Assembly: GCA_963680875.1 (NCBI GenBank)
Contig: OY804576.1
Coordinates: 73,785,668 to 73,849,667, forward strand
DNA length: 64,000 nt
Reading direction: 5' to 3'
Origin: Bathymodiolus brooksi
Taxonomy: Eukaryota > Mollusca > Bivalvia > Mytilida > Modiolidae
Positions 1 to 12,465 of this stretch are shown here, one piece after another (position 1 is the first letter of the stretch; each line of letters begins with the position of its first letter). Under the pieces are notes generated by a model that saw only the letters and a program-made list of their open reading frames with translations, did no database searches and was not told where the DNA came from. Both the position numbers and the translations under genes were made by a program.

Positions 1-781
1 AGTGTACCCACTTGTGGCATAGTTTACATATATGTAACAGAATACAAATACAATATACATTACCTTGATACGAATACAAAAAAAAAGAACACACCATATG
101 CACAATTTTTCCAATGTTTATTACTTGTAATTTAATTTTGTTGTTATTGCAAGTCTAAATATCTAAACTGACATCCCTTTCTTTGAGCATGCATTTTGTA
201 GGTACTATAATCCAGTCACCAAAAAAACATTGTTGGTCATCTTGTCACGTGATGGAGGGCAGGGCTGTCGGACACAATCTTTAAAGAAAACCACACAATG
301 ACCTTACAACCCAAGTTTATTATAATTTAGCACAAGTGGTTGTAGGGGAAAAGAATTACATTTGAAAAGTTTAAGAATTACGACAGATGAACGCCCAGTG
401 ATGGCAAGCTCATGTTGCCAATGGACAGGTGGGCTGAAAAGGTCCAGACATGTGGAAAATTTGCAGAACGTGTCTAGCTTTGTTACTCTCATGCTTGTTT
501 CGTAAATAAAGTCAGGCATATGGAATTTTGTCACGCATGTAATGGTGACTACCGACATCTTCTCGGTTTGATTGTAGAAATGTAGTCATTTTATTCAAAT
601 TCCTCGACGATATAAAGACGAGACTTGGTCGACTTGCTTTACGCCATTTTTGTGTGTGTTTTCTTATTTTATAATGAACATATGAATGCTACTGTTGCAT
701 ATACCAGAACTTCAGTTTGTCGACCCAAAAATTCAATACGAAATTTGCAAAATTAATGTTTGGGTTTGGGTTAGGTTTATC
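1..781. other. AT-rich, nothing recognised
   Basis: No exon-like coding, repeat structure or RNA gene seen. An 84-codon minus frame at 304-558 has no recognisable motif. Confidence 0.5.
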
Positions 782-1033
782 GTGGTGTTTAACGCCACTT
801 TCAGCAATATTTCAGTTATATCGTGGCGGTCAGTTTTATTGGTGGAGTAAACCGGAGTACCTGTAGAAAACCACAGACCTGTCGTTAGTCACTGACAAAC
901 TTATCACATAATGTTGTATTCAGTACACCTCGCCCATGAAAGGGGTTCAAACTCACAACTTTAGTGGTGATAGACACTGATTGCACAGGTAGTTGTAAAT
1001 CCAACTGCCATACGATCACGACGGCGACGGCCC
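782..1033 (-). mobile_element. SINE family 1, near full length
   Basis: The family (about 260 bp, read head to tail) has a GGCCGTCG-type head, a GGTAGTTG..CAACTACC hairpin, a Pol III B-box-like GTTCGAATCC, a conserved centre (GGTTTTCTCCGGGTACTCCG) and a tail GTGGCGTTAAACACCATAA. This copy is minus strand, tail at 782, head at 1033. Confidence 0.85.
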
Positions 1034-1039
1034 ATGCAA

Positions 1040-1700
1040 AATGAAAACTTGTAGAATTTCTAGAACTTTTTGCACTAAGCGTAAGATAAGAACCGAATGG
1101 CCAAACTAATCTTTAAATACTGTTATTTAAATAAGATATATTATACATATTACATCATTTTTTTGTTACGCAATTCAATTCCCATACCCAGTGATCAGAA
1201 GATGGCTATCGATCGAAATTGAATTATAACGCCTACATCGACTACTAGAACCGGTTCGGCAACATTTGAAATATTTAAACACGCCTTGGTAAAAATCTTT
1301 AAAATACATAGCCCATTGCAAATTTTGCTAAGCCATTTCTGCAAACAAAATTACATAAACTGTTATTCAAACAAATTGGTCATTAAAAATACTTTAATCT
1401 TTTTTCATATTATTATATAGGCGTGGACGTTACCCTTCACAGTCCGATGATTCAATCATACTATTCATAGACTTGAATTGGAATTCATTATAAACAGTTG
1501 ATATGATTTTTCGTTTGTTTGTTTTCGTTTCATTCATTGCGAATCGTTTTCATTCCCTGCTCAGGCAACTTGTGCTCAACTCGTTAGTTGTGTTGATCAA
1601 GAAAAAACAAAGTATGACCCATTTTAACGTGTTACTTTGAACCAACGACAGAAATAGTTAGCACAATTTAAAACATGAAGAGTACGAAATGGTTAAACAA
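1040..1700. other. AT-rich, nothing recognised
   Basis: No supported feature. Confidence 0.5.
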
Positions 1701-1704
1701 ATAT

Positions 1705-1930
1705 GTATAGGCCGTCGACTGGTATATACAATTCAGTATGTGTTCAGTGGAAATAGGCGGTCGACTCAGCATGCGTATAATGGAAATGGGCTATCGACTG
1801 CTATACAATTCAGTATGCGTATAATGGAAATAGGCGGTCGACTGGTATATACAATTCATTATGCGTATAATGGAAATAGGCGGTCGACTGTTATAATATA
1901 TACAATTCAGTAGGCGTATTATGGAAATGG
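1705..1930. repeat. Irregular tandem repeat, about 45-55 bp units, 5 copies
   Basis: GGAAATAGGCGGTCGACTGG, TATATACAATTCAGTATG and CGTATAATGG recur in order with indels between copies. The 74-codon frame over it is repeat-derived. Confidence 0.82.
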
Positions 1931-2073
1931 CTATCTTGAATACTATTATTTTAAATCCCACAACTTGAATTGTTTGAAAATTTTTCCTGTCATGAATATA
2001 AGCTCAAATATTGCTCACTTCAAGTTAAGCAACACTATCAAGTAACCACATGTCCATAGTTTAGATGATATAG

Positions 2074-2332
2074 GTGCCGTCGTTGCCGTGATCGTATGGT
2101 AGTTTGATTTACAACTACCTGTGCAATCAGTGCCTTTCACCACTAAAGCTGTGAGTTCGAACCCTGTTCATCGCGAGGTGTACCCGATACAACATTATGT
2201 GATAAAGTTTGTCAGTGACTTACGACATGTCTGTGGTTTTCTCCGGGTACTCTGGTTTCCTCCGCCAATAAAACTGACCGCCACGATATTGCTGAAATAT
2301 TGTTGAAAGTGGCGTTAAACACCATAACCCTA
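2074..2332 (+). mobile_element. SINE family 1, near full length
   Basis: Head, B-box (GAGTTCGAACCCTG), centre and tail are all present. Confidence 0.87.
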
Positions 2333-2811
2333 ACCACCATATATATATATATAAACGATCTAGTGAAACTTCCTCGATATGTAAAGATATCATAACTTCA
2401 TTTTTATGGCTTATTCCCGATATTCAGACTGATCAGGAATGTTCCCAGTCATTTTCTGAAGATTGAACACACGTATCTAGACCAGTGATATAATTTTTTG
2501 TCTGCTTTATAAAATGGCTTTTAACAAATGCATCGTAAACATAATAAAAATAAATAAATACAACAAACATAAAAAAAAAACCATTCATTAGTCTTCGCAG
2601 ATTAATTTGTTTTAACCTGATGTGGGTGTTCAGATTTGTTTATCTCAATGATTATTATCATTAAACGGAGGCTTTAGTTACATCATTGTATCCCTAATCT
2701 GGTAAGTTTATGTTATTGCTTGTAGCTTATGTTAAACTCCAATCACCAAGACACGGACCCAATAGACACAAATCCAAACTTAATATTACAATGCTGATTC
2801 AGGTTTGGTTA

Positions 2812-3008
2812 ATGATGTTTAACGCCACTTTCAACAATATTTCAGTTATACCGTGGCGGTCAGTTTTATTGGTGGAGGAAACCGGAGTACCCAGAGAAAA
2901 CCACCGACCTGCCGCAAGTCACAGACTTTATCACATAATGTTGCTTGATTATACCTCACCATGAACGGGGTTTTTAAACTTTAGTGGTGATCGGCACTGA
3001 TTGCAAAG
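2812..3008 (-). mobile_element. SINE family 1, head truncated
   Basis: Tail and centre are intact; the B-box region is eroded and the head is missing. Confidence 0.8.
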
Positions 3009-3551
3009 CTGATTCATAAGTTCACACTAAATACAGTTGTACTTCCATTCGTGGTTTTTACGATGCTTTTTTGAAAGCTTTCCCATAACAGCAAATAGTT
3101 ACTCACGACCATAAAGGCTCAGATCACATACCCAGTGGGGATGGGGGGGAGGAGGGGGTAACATTGTACAAGCTAATCTACATATCATAATGGTGTTCCA
3201 TACAACTTACAATAGTATTTTCATAACTGATTCTTAAGAAAATGATTTTTAGCAATTTCTCTAGTGCAGCCTTTTTTTTTTTAATTTTGAACTCTCGGGG
3301 CTTGAATCGAAAATGCATTTTCCCCTTCATTTGTAAAATCTTGAATCATCATTTCAAAAAGATGTTAAATAGGGTTACTTTTCCATTACTATTGTATTTA
3401 ATTTTCCCATTGCAGGTAATATTTAAAATTTTGGACTCCTTGATTCGAATCCCACTGTCCATTGCAGTCGATTCGAGGACTCGAACACGCCAGACACTGT
3501 GGTCTTCATTTGTTGAAGTGGCAATATTGTGCATCACAATTATAGGGTTAG

Positions 3552-3760
3552 GTGGTTATGGTGTTTAACGCCACTTTCAACAATATTTTAGTTAAACAAT
3601 GTATTGATTGAGGAAATCGGAATACCCGGAGAAAATCATCGACCAGTCGCAAATTGATGACTAACTTTATCACAAAGTTGTATCGAGAACTCACAACTTT
3701 AGTGGTGATAGACACCGATTGCATAGGTAGTAGTTGTAAATCCAACTACCATACGATCTA
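3552..3760 (-). mobile_element. SINE family 1, internal deletions
   Basis: Tail, eroded centre and head hairpin are present; several short deletions. Confidence 0.8.
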
Positions 3761-3868
3761 AATCCCTTCAATATTATGCATTTACATTGCTGTTTCCGAA
3801 TGAAATGTTAATCTTTTCATCTATAGGCTCAGACTCTACAGACAATATGAGTTACGGTTGTACAAATC

Positions 3869-3966
3869 GTAAATCATCGGTTTTACTGTCGCAAATATCC
3901 ATTTATTTGGCTCCGCTACGGGTCCCCATGTAAACTCAATTTGCGACAATAAAACCGACGATTTAC
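3869..3966. repeat. Inverted repeat, 28-bp arms
   Basis: GTAAATCATCGGTTTTACTG at 3869 and its complement at 3939-3966 pair over 28 bp with two mismatches, around a 42-nt loop with a GGCTCCGCTACGGG core. It could be a small MITE; no target duplication seen. Confidence 0.55.
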
Positions 3967-4871
3967 ATCGACGACACTTCAAATACAATATATTAAATTA
4001 TACGGTTATTCCCTAAGTACAAACAAGCACGATATAAATGTGATGATCCAACACATCTTTTTTAAAATGTTTAGTTGTTTCAAAATAGCAACGCGTTATC
4101 GATACTGAAGAAATACAAAGGTTTGCCAAATTTCATACCATTTACAAAACAGTAGCTTTTGGTTGCACGATAAATTTAGAAAAAAAAAATCATCATATAT
4201 AACATTTGAAAATAAATTTTAATTTTGCACCTGCATAAAAGGTGAATGGACAAAAAAAAAAGAAAAATAATTATCTTGTTATTTGCTTTCGCAATTTGTT
4301 GCCAAGTATTTTCCCATATAAATTTCTTCCATCTCCCTCCAAACAGATTTTCTTTCATACAGAACAACTGGTTTTAATAAGTATGCAATGGGTCATATGA
4401 ATTTGTTTTCTTCCCCGTTTAGAAAAGCAAAACTGTTGATTGTGTTATTCTTATAAAATCAATTGTTACCTTTCAGTGAGTAAAGTGTGTGTTTGTTTAA
4501 ATTTACCTTGTCCAGTATAAATTGATTTTAAATTTGTATAGTGATATAATTGACAATTTGTCCAAGCGAATCCGTGGTTGAATAGTCGAGAAAACCGGTT
4601 TTCCAATATTTAAAAATATTTATCTAAGATATTGTGATATCTTCATCAATAAGACAGAATCGTTTAATTATTTTGCATGATTATGGGCGTATGTTTATGT
4701 TGTGTTTTTAAGTCCTTGTCTGTTCACTTTTAATAGATATTAATAGCTACAATCGTAACCCTGGTAGTTTACAAAAAATGAACCGCCCTTGAAATTGTTG
4801 CCATCATTGCTTTAGGGTCAATAAAATAAGTTTTTGGAGAGATATATAAAGGGCTGGGTGAACAAGGGTTA

Positions 4872-5075
4872 TGATTATGGTGTTTAACGCCACTTTCAAC
4901 AATATTTCAGTTATATCACGGCGGTGGGATATAAAATATAAAGTTCAAGTAATTGTATATACAGTTTTTTTAACATTATTATATTTATTTATTGGGTAAT
5001 AATGTTGTTCCTATGGATCCGTTAACGGTGTGCAAAATTTCTTTGGGTTTATGGTGTTTAACGCCACTTTCAATT
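4872..5075 (-). mobile_element. Two SINE family 1 tail fragments
   Basis: ATGGTGTTTAACGCCACTTT occurs at about 4877 and 5049; only the last 25-50 bp of the SINE is present each time. Confidence 0.65.
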
Positions 5076-5079
5076 GGAA

Positions 5080-6690
5080 TACATCGGATCTATCAGCAAT
5101 AAGTAGGCAACAAAATGTCAACGTTATTCTTGCACTAGTTACTTGAAGGTTAAGAGTTAAAAGAAATAGTTAAATACCGGCCACTCTTTAAAGCTATTTT
5201 AAGCACGTTATTTCCAGACATTATATATATTTGTTTATACTGGTCTGAATTATATTAAAAGGTGTGGTTTTTTCAAATTTTTCTCAAACCTCCAAAAGTT
5301 AAAATATCCAAAAAAAACCAGACATTAACTTATATCTGACACAGGCACACATTTTTTTTTTTTAGAAAAAATAGAAATTTTATAATTAAGAATTAACTGG
5401 TTTTAAATCAACGGTAAATGCTTAAAAAAAACATGCTCAACTACTGTCATATTCAGTTCGAACATTTATTCGCACCACACTGTCCTGTTTACACATTCAA
5501 CGCTAAAATTTGTCCATTAAATACAGCTATCTTATCAACAAGTATCATCCAATAAATACGAACTTTGCTCGACTTGCTAAACTATGAGTTCATTATCCAA
5601 TATAAAAATGTTTTTATGGCAGAAATTTACAATAGAACCATGCAGTAGTAAAGAGTGGGGCTCTTTTGACACATTTTACCATATGAGGGGACAACAAAAC
5701 ATGCTTACATTTTCTTAACTCTACGATGGACAGTAGCATCTGTGCATTGGTTTTTTTTATATAGAAAACAGGAGAGAAATTGAAAATGGGAACAACATAC
5801 TTAACTATATTTTGTATTTTCATTGTATTTTTGCATTAAACCTCAAACAAAATACCCAAAACTAAACGTTTTTTAATTGTAATTAATTTTGTCTTAGTTT
5901 GGAAGAAAATGTTTTGAAAGACAACGATGGCCGTACCACTTCTGTTGATATTCTCATAATATAAAAACATACATCTGCACTAGCAGGCGAACACAAGTGT
6001 GTATGTAAATATTTATACCGACCGTGCAAAGCGAGAAAACAATGACAATATATATTTTACAGGTTTTATGGTAGATATTTTAAATTTTGGAATATAAGAA
6101 ATCTTTAGTAAATTAAATTTTTGCAGCACAAATCACAGAACCGCTGACATAATCAAAAATCGAATCCGCCATTCATTGTCGGCTATCATTATAATGGCTA
6201 GTTTATTTGATTTAAATTATTTTAATAAACTTATCTGATTATATAAAACGTTTTAATTAAAAATAAGTTTAAACATTATAATATGAAAGTCAATTGCATT
6301 ACCTTTTTAAAGCCTATGTAAAATAATATGAAGACAAGAGTTTTACATACCTTTCTAACGCTCCGCTTCCCAACCACTGACCACTTTAAATGTATGATCC
6401 TAAAAGTGATTATTACTCACACAATAGACTACACCTTGTTAATACCGTGAATGGTCAATTTATAGATCTGGATTGGATACCTGTTTTCAAAAGATTTAAT
6501 TGAATGGATATAACATATTCTTAATTTATTTCAATATTCCCAGAAGCCTTTTGGAAACTGATGAGTACAAGAAGGCGAATCTTGGAGATTTTGTAATATG
6601 TGATATGTACAAATGTACCGGTATCATAAAATCTGAAATAAAATATCATAAAATCTTAAATAAAAATATCGATAGATGGATGGATGGTTA
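5080..6690. other. AT-rich, nothing recognised
   Basis: Only short chance frames and homopolymer runs. Confidence 0.5.
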
Positions 6691-6697
6691 TACGTTT

Positions 6698-6890
6698 TGA
6701 ATACTATTTCAACAATGTTTTAGCTATACCGTGGTAGTTGGTTTTTATTGGTAGTGGAAACATGACTTACACGAATAAAACCAATGACCTGGGGTAAGTA
6801 ATGGAAAAATGTTATACAATAAAGTTGTATCGAGTACACCTTGTCATGGACATGAATATACTAACTTTCAGAGAGACCAACCATAAATAA
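6698..6890 (-). mobile_element. SINE family 1, strongly diverged
   Basis: AACAATGTTTTAGCTATACC, TTTTTATTGGTAGTGGAAAC and TTGTATCGAGTACACCTTG follow the family order. Confidence 0.6.
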
Positions 6891-6961
6891 ATTCAATCGA
6901 ATTGCTGATGTGATCGTCGGAAGTGTGTTACTTAGATGGCTGTCACCTCAGGTATATAAGT

Positions 6962-7908
6962 AGTCCGAGATTCCTCTGCCATCCGACGGCTTTTTGTTCG
7001 ACTTGCTGGAGCCGTGGGACGTCAGAGCGCTTTTCATAAGAAAAACAGTGGATTTGCCGCTCCAACTCCGGATAGGCATATTTCCACGTTTCGTGGCTAT
7101 CGGATTTTATTTCCTACCCGAAACTCTTATATAAATCGCTTCACCAATCATTTTTCTATTCATTCATAGCCATCTTACCCTCAGAAAGTGGTGCTACACT
7201 CGATTGCTGCACGATTTTCCCTTACACCCTCTCATTTCGCCATTTCACTTTCACTTTCGAACCTACAAATGTGATCTCGCGATACTAACTGAATGATGAC
7301 AGCAACGCATTGCATGATGGGAGCTACTTAATGCAGCGCGCCAAATTATTTGCATACGTAAACAACATACAAATCATATGGAAGACGATATTTAAAAAGC
7401 GTATTCTGCAGGACAAAATCTACAGCTCAAATCAGAGCAGAAGGAAATGATACAAAATGTGTTGGAAAGAAAAGATTCAATGGCAGTATTACCCACGGGC
7501 TTCGGAAAGAGCATGTGTTACATTTTGGACATGGTAAGATCATATATGCAAATAATCTCCCATGATGCATTGCGGTAATCGTAGTTTTCTCGAAGTCACG
7601 TGACAAATGTTTGAAAGTGAAAGTGAAATGGCGAAATCAGAGAGTGTAAGGGAAATCGTGCAGTAATCGAGTGTAACACCACTTTCTGAGGGTAAGATGG
7701 CTATGAATGAATAGAAAAATGATTGATGAAGCGATTTATATTAGGGTTTCAGATAGAAAATAAAATCTGATAGTCACGAAACGTGGAAATGTGCCGATTC
7801 GGAGTTGGAGCAGCAAATCCGCTGTTTTCCTTATGGAGAGCGCTCTGACGTCCCACGGCTCCAGCAAGTCGAACAAAAAGCCGTCGGATGGCAGAGGAAT
7901 CTCGGACT
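6962..7908. mobile_element. Fold-back element with 300-bp inverted arms around a helicase exon
   Basis: The left arm (6962-7261) and right arm (7611-7908) are inverted copies of each other over about 300 bp with scattered differences, starting AGTCCGAGATTCCTCTGCC. Further weaker pairing occurs inside (7302-7327 with 7556-7576). The 350-bp centre carries a RecQ-like coding exon. No target duplication is obvious. It may be a TIR element that captured a host exon, or the start of a helicase-bearing transposon folded on itself. Confidence 0.75.
7378..7533 (+). pseudogene. First exon of a RecQ-like DNA helicase (Walker A), with one stop
   Basis: From ATG 7378 the frame gives MEDDI, a TAA at 7393-7395, then KAYSAGQNLQLKSEQKEMI and on to AVLPTGFGKSMCYIL, ending at ATG followed by the donor GTAAGA (7534). 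LPTGFGKS is the ATP-binding Walker A (motif I) of RecQ-type superfamily 2 helicases, and LKSEQKEMI is the motif 0 region (Q-motif glutamine) before it. The exon length and donor suggest the first coding exon of a RecQ-like gene of the kind that is multicopy in marine invertebrates (from memory). One nonsense codon and the absence of downstream exons make it a fragment. Confidence 0.78.
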
Positions 7909-8087
7909 TAACAAAACGAAACAAATATATATATGGATTATGGGGTAGCCTGAGGGGTTAAAATAATTATTCCAAATCTGTGAATTGGGGACAGGGTCTA
8001 AAAACCGACCATTGCATTGCGTGTGACGTTTAATAACATCATCAGCAGGATGCTTTACCAGTATCTATAGAGACATTACCATTTGTA

Positions 8088-8262
8088 GCTCATGGCGAGG
8101 TGTACTCGATACAACATTATGTGATCAAGTTTATCAGTGACTTGCGTCAGGTCGGTGGTTTTCTCCGGGTACTCCGGTTTCCTCCAACAATAAAACTGAC
8201 CGTCACGATATATCTTAAATATTGTTGAAAGTGGCTGTAAATCCCATAACCATAACCCTAGA
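8088..8262 (+). mobile_element. SINE family 1, head truncated
   Basis: It begins within the B-box region and runs to the tail. Confidence 0.8.
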
Positions 8263-8384
8263 GGCATAACGAATCTGATAGAACATCAGAGAGTGTCATG
8301 TTCCTTGCACATGAAAGAAAAATTGCAGTTTGCTATGAGTGGACGTTGATGGCCTATTGTAAGTCAAAAATACAACCGAAATGG

Positions 8385-8545
8385 CGAAATGGTCTAGTAC
8401 AAAGTGGACATCATCGCTATCTCGACAACATGTTACCTTGTTCTCACAATGATATAAACTCTCGACAACATGTTACCTTGTTCTCACAATGATATAAACT
8501 CTCGACAACATGTTACTTTGTTCTCACAATGATATAAACATCACC
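8385..8545 (+). mobile_element. SINE family 2 3' fragment with tandem expansion
   Basis: GTCTAGTACAAAGTGGACATC and the GTTCTCACAATGATATAAA end block mark the family. The latter is triplicated. Confidence 0.65.
8419..8538. repeat. 40-bp tandem repeat, 3 copies, from a SINE tail
   Basis: Three copies of a unit with CTCGACAACATGTTACCTTG and TTCTCACAATGATATAAA. It follows GTCTAGTACAAAGTGGACATC, so it is an amplified 3' part of SINE family 2. Confidence 0.85.
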
Positions 8546-8569
8546 CTCTCTAAATTCGACTATGATGAT

Positions 8570-8990
8570 AATAGATTGATTGATTGATTGATTATTGCTT
8601 AACGCCCAGCGAGCAGTGTTTTGTTTATATGCAGGACGAGAACAAGTTCAGTAATATATAAACTCTTTATAAAAATGAGGGAAGGAATGAATCAACCGGG
8701 TCAACCATTTTTGACTGCCACTGAAAAAGTATGAAGGATTCGATAGGGACGAACAATTTAGTGTTTTGTAGCGGCTACAGTGCGCCTACGCTTTTTTCTC
8801 TACAAAAGATATCTTTAGCGTGCAGGGAGTGTTGTACTATTCAGACACGACACCCACTATAGTCCACGGTCAGGCTTTCTGTATTATAACCTGACAACCC
8901 CCTTGAGACAACCCCCTCGATCCACCACCCGGGAACGCGTTGAGCTGCTCTGTGGGTTTGATCCCTGGGAATCTTCACTGAATGCAGCGG
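8570..8990 (-). mobile_element. SINE-like family 3, diverged copy
   Basis: The (GATT)n tail and TTAACGCCCAGCGAGC start match 52592-52640. Further blocks correspond loosely (ATAGGGACGAACAATTT) and a B-box-like GGTTTGATCCCTGGG lies at the far end. Confidence 0.6.
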
Positions 8991-9014
8991 TATTCATATT
9001 GATTGACAGAGTTA

Positions 9015-9297
9015 GGGACCGACCATTTAACTTTTAGGGCGCTGTGAGTTTTCTTTTCTAAAATTAAACATCGATAAATTTTATTGGAGAAATAAATAAT
9101 TGACATGAAATGTGCAAAAATAAATAATACAACCTTGCAGTTTTCAGCAAGAAATGTTGGTTAACTTTGAAGAAAAATTACCGATTTTTCATGTAACAAA
9201 AAAGAAAAGAAAATCCGAGGTTTGTTTCGTGTTATAAAATGGATCGGACAAAACACAATCCACCACCCCCACACTAAAGGTTAAATGATCGGTCCCC
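9015..9297. mobile_element. Small TIR element (MITE), 283 bp, TTA flanks
   Basis: The ends GGGACCGACCATTTAACTTT and the inverted GGGGACCGATCATTTAACCT match over about 23 bp with two substitutions. TTA lies on both sides (9012-9014 and 9298-9300), suggesting a 3-bp duplication like that of PIF/Harbinger elements. The interior is AT-rich with no frame. Confidence 0.62.
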
Positions 9298-9854
9298 TTA
9301 AAGACGGTATAATGTACATGATATGTAAATGTTTTAACACGAGTCCAGGAGGTGCGATTTCAATGATATTTATATACATCATACAAACAACTTAAAAAAT
9401 CGTTTTTTGAGAACTTGTAAAACCCCAAAACAAACAAATAGTAAAGTAGACATTATAATGTACACACTTATTTCTTAAATTTTTTATGTGGTCGATTGTA
9501 TTGTCTGCTATTTTTAAATGGGCTGTTGACTTTATTTTGTTATTTTATTATTTGATGGGAGTGAAAACATTGCCAGCGTTCACTACCATTGAACGATGAT
9601 TTGATTGTCACCTTCCCGATCTAGCGACAAAATAATTTCATTTAATTGTTGTTATGCACCCGTCTGTAGCTTACACGAACATTAAAAACGGCGATTTAAT
9701 ATCGGACAGTATTTTCCGTTTAATTAGGCTGAACTTTTCTACTTTTTAAATTTTTATGTTATTTGTGTAAGAATGTAGATCCCATATATTAAGAGGTTTC
9801 TTTCATCTAATTGGAAATCCAAGGTCATTTTCGGGTTGGATCGGAGTCGGGGAT

Positions 9855-10025
9855 AATATGTTCGAGTGGAGCGACGTGTCCTACATGTGTGCTGACTCTA
9901 TAAAAATGAAACCAAGCGTGGTGGTCTGGTACATAGAAGGCAACACAATTATATCACATTAAGAATAACTTATTCTCGCCATTTGCTCAATTGGCATTAT
10001 AAGCAACAATCACTTGCTCATTATA
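9855..10025 (+). mobile_element. SINE family 2, diverged remnant
   Basis: GAGTGGAGCGACGTGTC, then AAGCGTGGTGGTCTGGTACA and CCATTTGCTCAATTGGC follow the order of SINE family 2. Confidence 0.55.
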
Positions 10026-10751
10026 TGGTTTGTGAGATATACCTAATAAGATATAGACATCTTATTAAGCGCACACGATGCGTTCTTGGAATAACCACCA
10101 GGTACGCTTAAAGTCAAAAGTTTGGGGAGCCAAATCATTTAAAGTCTTTAAGAAGAAGTAAACCAGAGGTCCTAAACAGGACAATCAAAATCAGCTAAGG
10201 TTATCAATGACTGAGGTAGGAGAACCCGTGTTTTAATAAATATATCTTTTTAACTTACAAGTTCGTTCTGACCTTATATATATATATATATCAACGTCAT
10301 ATCTTTCTGTTTGTGTTCAGTCTTTAGTTTATTGTATACCATTTAGCGATTATTGACATGTAATGGGTATAACAAATATCTATAGACCCTTGTATATTCT
10401 GTAGTATGTTATGATCAAACAAAGTCAGTCCTTTATTTTTGCATTTAATGACGAATAGTTATTTAAGACTTGAATATAGAATACAATGATATTCTAAAAT
10501 TAACTTCCTCGAAAGGGAGCGGTGGTTCTTTTCAAGACAACATTTTCCGACCCTAACTAACTATCAACCTTGGAAGATTCCGCTGCAATCTCATCATCAT
10601 ATTGAGCATAGAAACATCCAGGGAGTTCCGAGTGTTATCCATATAACCAACCGTACAAACCCAATTGATTTCAAACACAAAACTCTTTTCCCTCCTTTCG
10701 TTTCTATTTTTCTTGTTAACAGAATTTTGTCAAAATAGTTTGTTTGTTTGT

Positions 10752-10807
10752 TTGATGGTGTTTAAGCCACTTTCAACAATATTTCAGCTATATCGTGGCA
10801 GTCAAAA
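10752..10807 (-). mobile_element. SINE family 1 tail fragment
   Basis: Only the tail and first part of the centre are present, next to TTTG repeats. Confidence 0.65.
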
Positions 10808-10913
10808 TAGTATATAGTGTAAACGTTAGTTTTTTGTTATTGTCACAAAAACAGGGCCTTTGACCACTTCATGGCATAACGCCTCCCTTACCAGTTAATA
10901 GTACATTACCCAT

Positions 10914-11173
10914 AGGGTTAGGTGTGTGATGTTTATCGCCACTTTCAACAATATTTCAGTTATATCGTGGCGGTCAGTTTTATTGACGGAGGAAACCGGA
11001 GAAAACCACGGACCTGTTTCAAGTCACCGACAAACTTTACTACATTATGTTGTATCGAGTACACCTCGTCTTGAGCGGGATTCGAACTCACAACTTTAGT
11101 GGCGATTGGCACTGATTGCACAGGTAGTTGTAAATCCAACTACCATACGATCACGACCACGTCGGCCCCCTAT
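10914..11173 (-). mobile_element. SINE family 1, full length with target duplication
   Basis: A 260-bp copy flanked by ATTACCCAT at 10905-10913 and 11174-11182. It contains all blocks of the family, which fixes the family borders. Confidence 0.92.
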
Positions 11174-11703
11174 ATTACCCATTATTTTTAAAACCTATAA
11201 TATCTGTATATTGTTCAACATATGTAAGGATATCTTGGTTGACATCTTTGGTATATCAGGACGTACTAAGATGACTATTTAACATTTGTTAAACTTAAAC
11301 CAGAGTACCACACGAACATCGTGTATCGTTCCTCTGGTATTTTCATCGATAAATTTGGTCAACATAACATTGTAGGGTGTCATACTATGAACTTCCAGTC
11401 CATGATTAATTGCTTTAGAACAAATAAAAAAGATGCTTAATACATTTCCCATACATATATCCTGAATTTCCGATCTATACATAAATATTACCTTTGTAAA
11501 GAACCGTCTAGTGATCATTCGTGTACAGTTTGGGTCAAATAAGATTTTTAGCTTCTTAAGGTAAAATTATACAAACTCCCATATGGTTTTACGGCGGAGA
11601 CATAAGACTGTAATCTGATGATAATGGCTAAAAATATTTTTAAGCTACACTTTTGTTAAATCGACGTTTAGTCGCAATGTGAATAAGGCTTAATTAATAT
11701 CGT

Positions 11704-12031
11704 TTATTACATACTTAGTTCAAATAAAGGCATTTTTGTATGACCGGAAGTAAACTGTCCATATTTTCACACCCCGGGAAAATAACCGGTTATTAGATTA
11801 CTACAAGATCATTTCCATATCGAGACCTATATTGGCCCGGGTTATTATGGGCCTCGACTTCGTCTCAGGCCAATATGGGTGTCTCTTTTCTAGATATCGG
11901 AAGTATGTAATAAATAGTTTAATACATGGGCATTTCCATATTGGCCTGGTTATCATCCCTCGACCCATATTGGGGGTCTCGGGATGATAACCAGGCCAAT
12001 ATGGAAATGCCCATGTATTAATCTGTATTTA
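11704..12031. mobile_element. Dispersed hairpin element, copy 1
   Basis: This 330-bp sequence recurs at 27472-27806. It has a perfect 39-bp inverted repeat (11921-11959 with 11981-12019, starting AATACATGGGCATTTCC) around a 21-nt loop, plus shorter internal inverted blocks based on GGCCAATATGGG and TTATTACATACTT. There is no coding frame. Two copies of the same structure indicate a mobile non-autonomous element. Confidence 0.75.
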
Positions 12032-12465
12032 TTTTTACCATTACGTCCACGATTACTTGACACATTTAACATAAACTTGGTGGCAACTGGGGGGAATTCC
12101 CAGATGTCAATTAAACGCATAAATTCACACCCATTTTGGTTTCTACTAAAATCGCAATATGATAAAACAAAATTCAATTTATTTAGAGTTACTCAATGTT
12201 CATATTTTTCAAGGCCATACCAAGCCATGTATTAGCAAAAAGTCAATCTAATGAATGGGTTATGTGCTTGGATGTTCAAAGCCCCATTACCAAACACTGA
12301 AACGATACGATCAGCAATCTATATATATTTGTCTAAACTCTACAGGATTGTTTACAGCCCACTCTATATGGTGGCTCACATGATGCAAAAAATGTGAAAA
12401 ATTCTAACTCAGCAATTGCGCATATATCCTAAAAATCCACCTGTGATGTAAATCTATTGTTTAAA

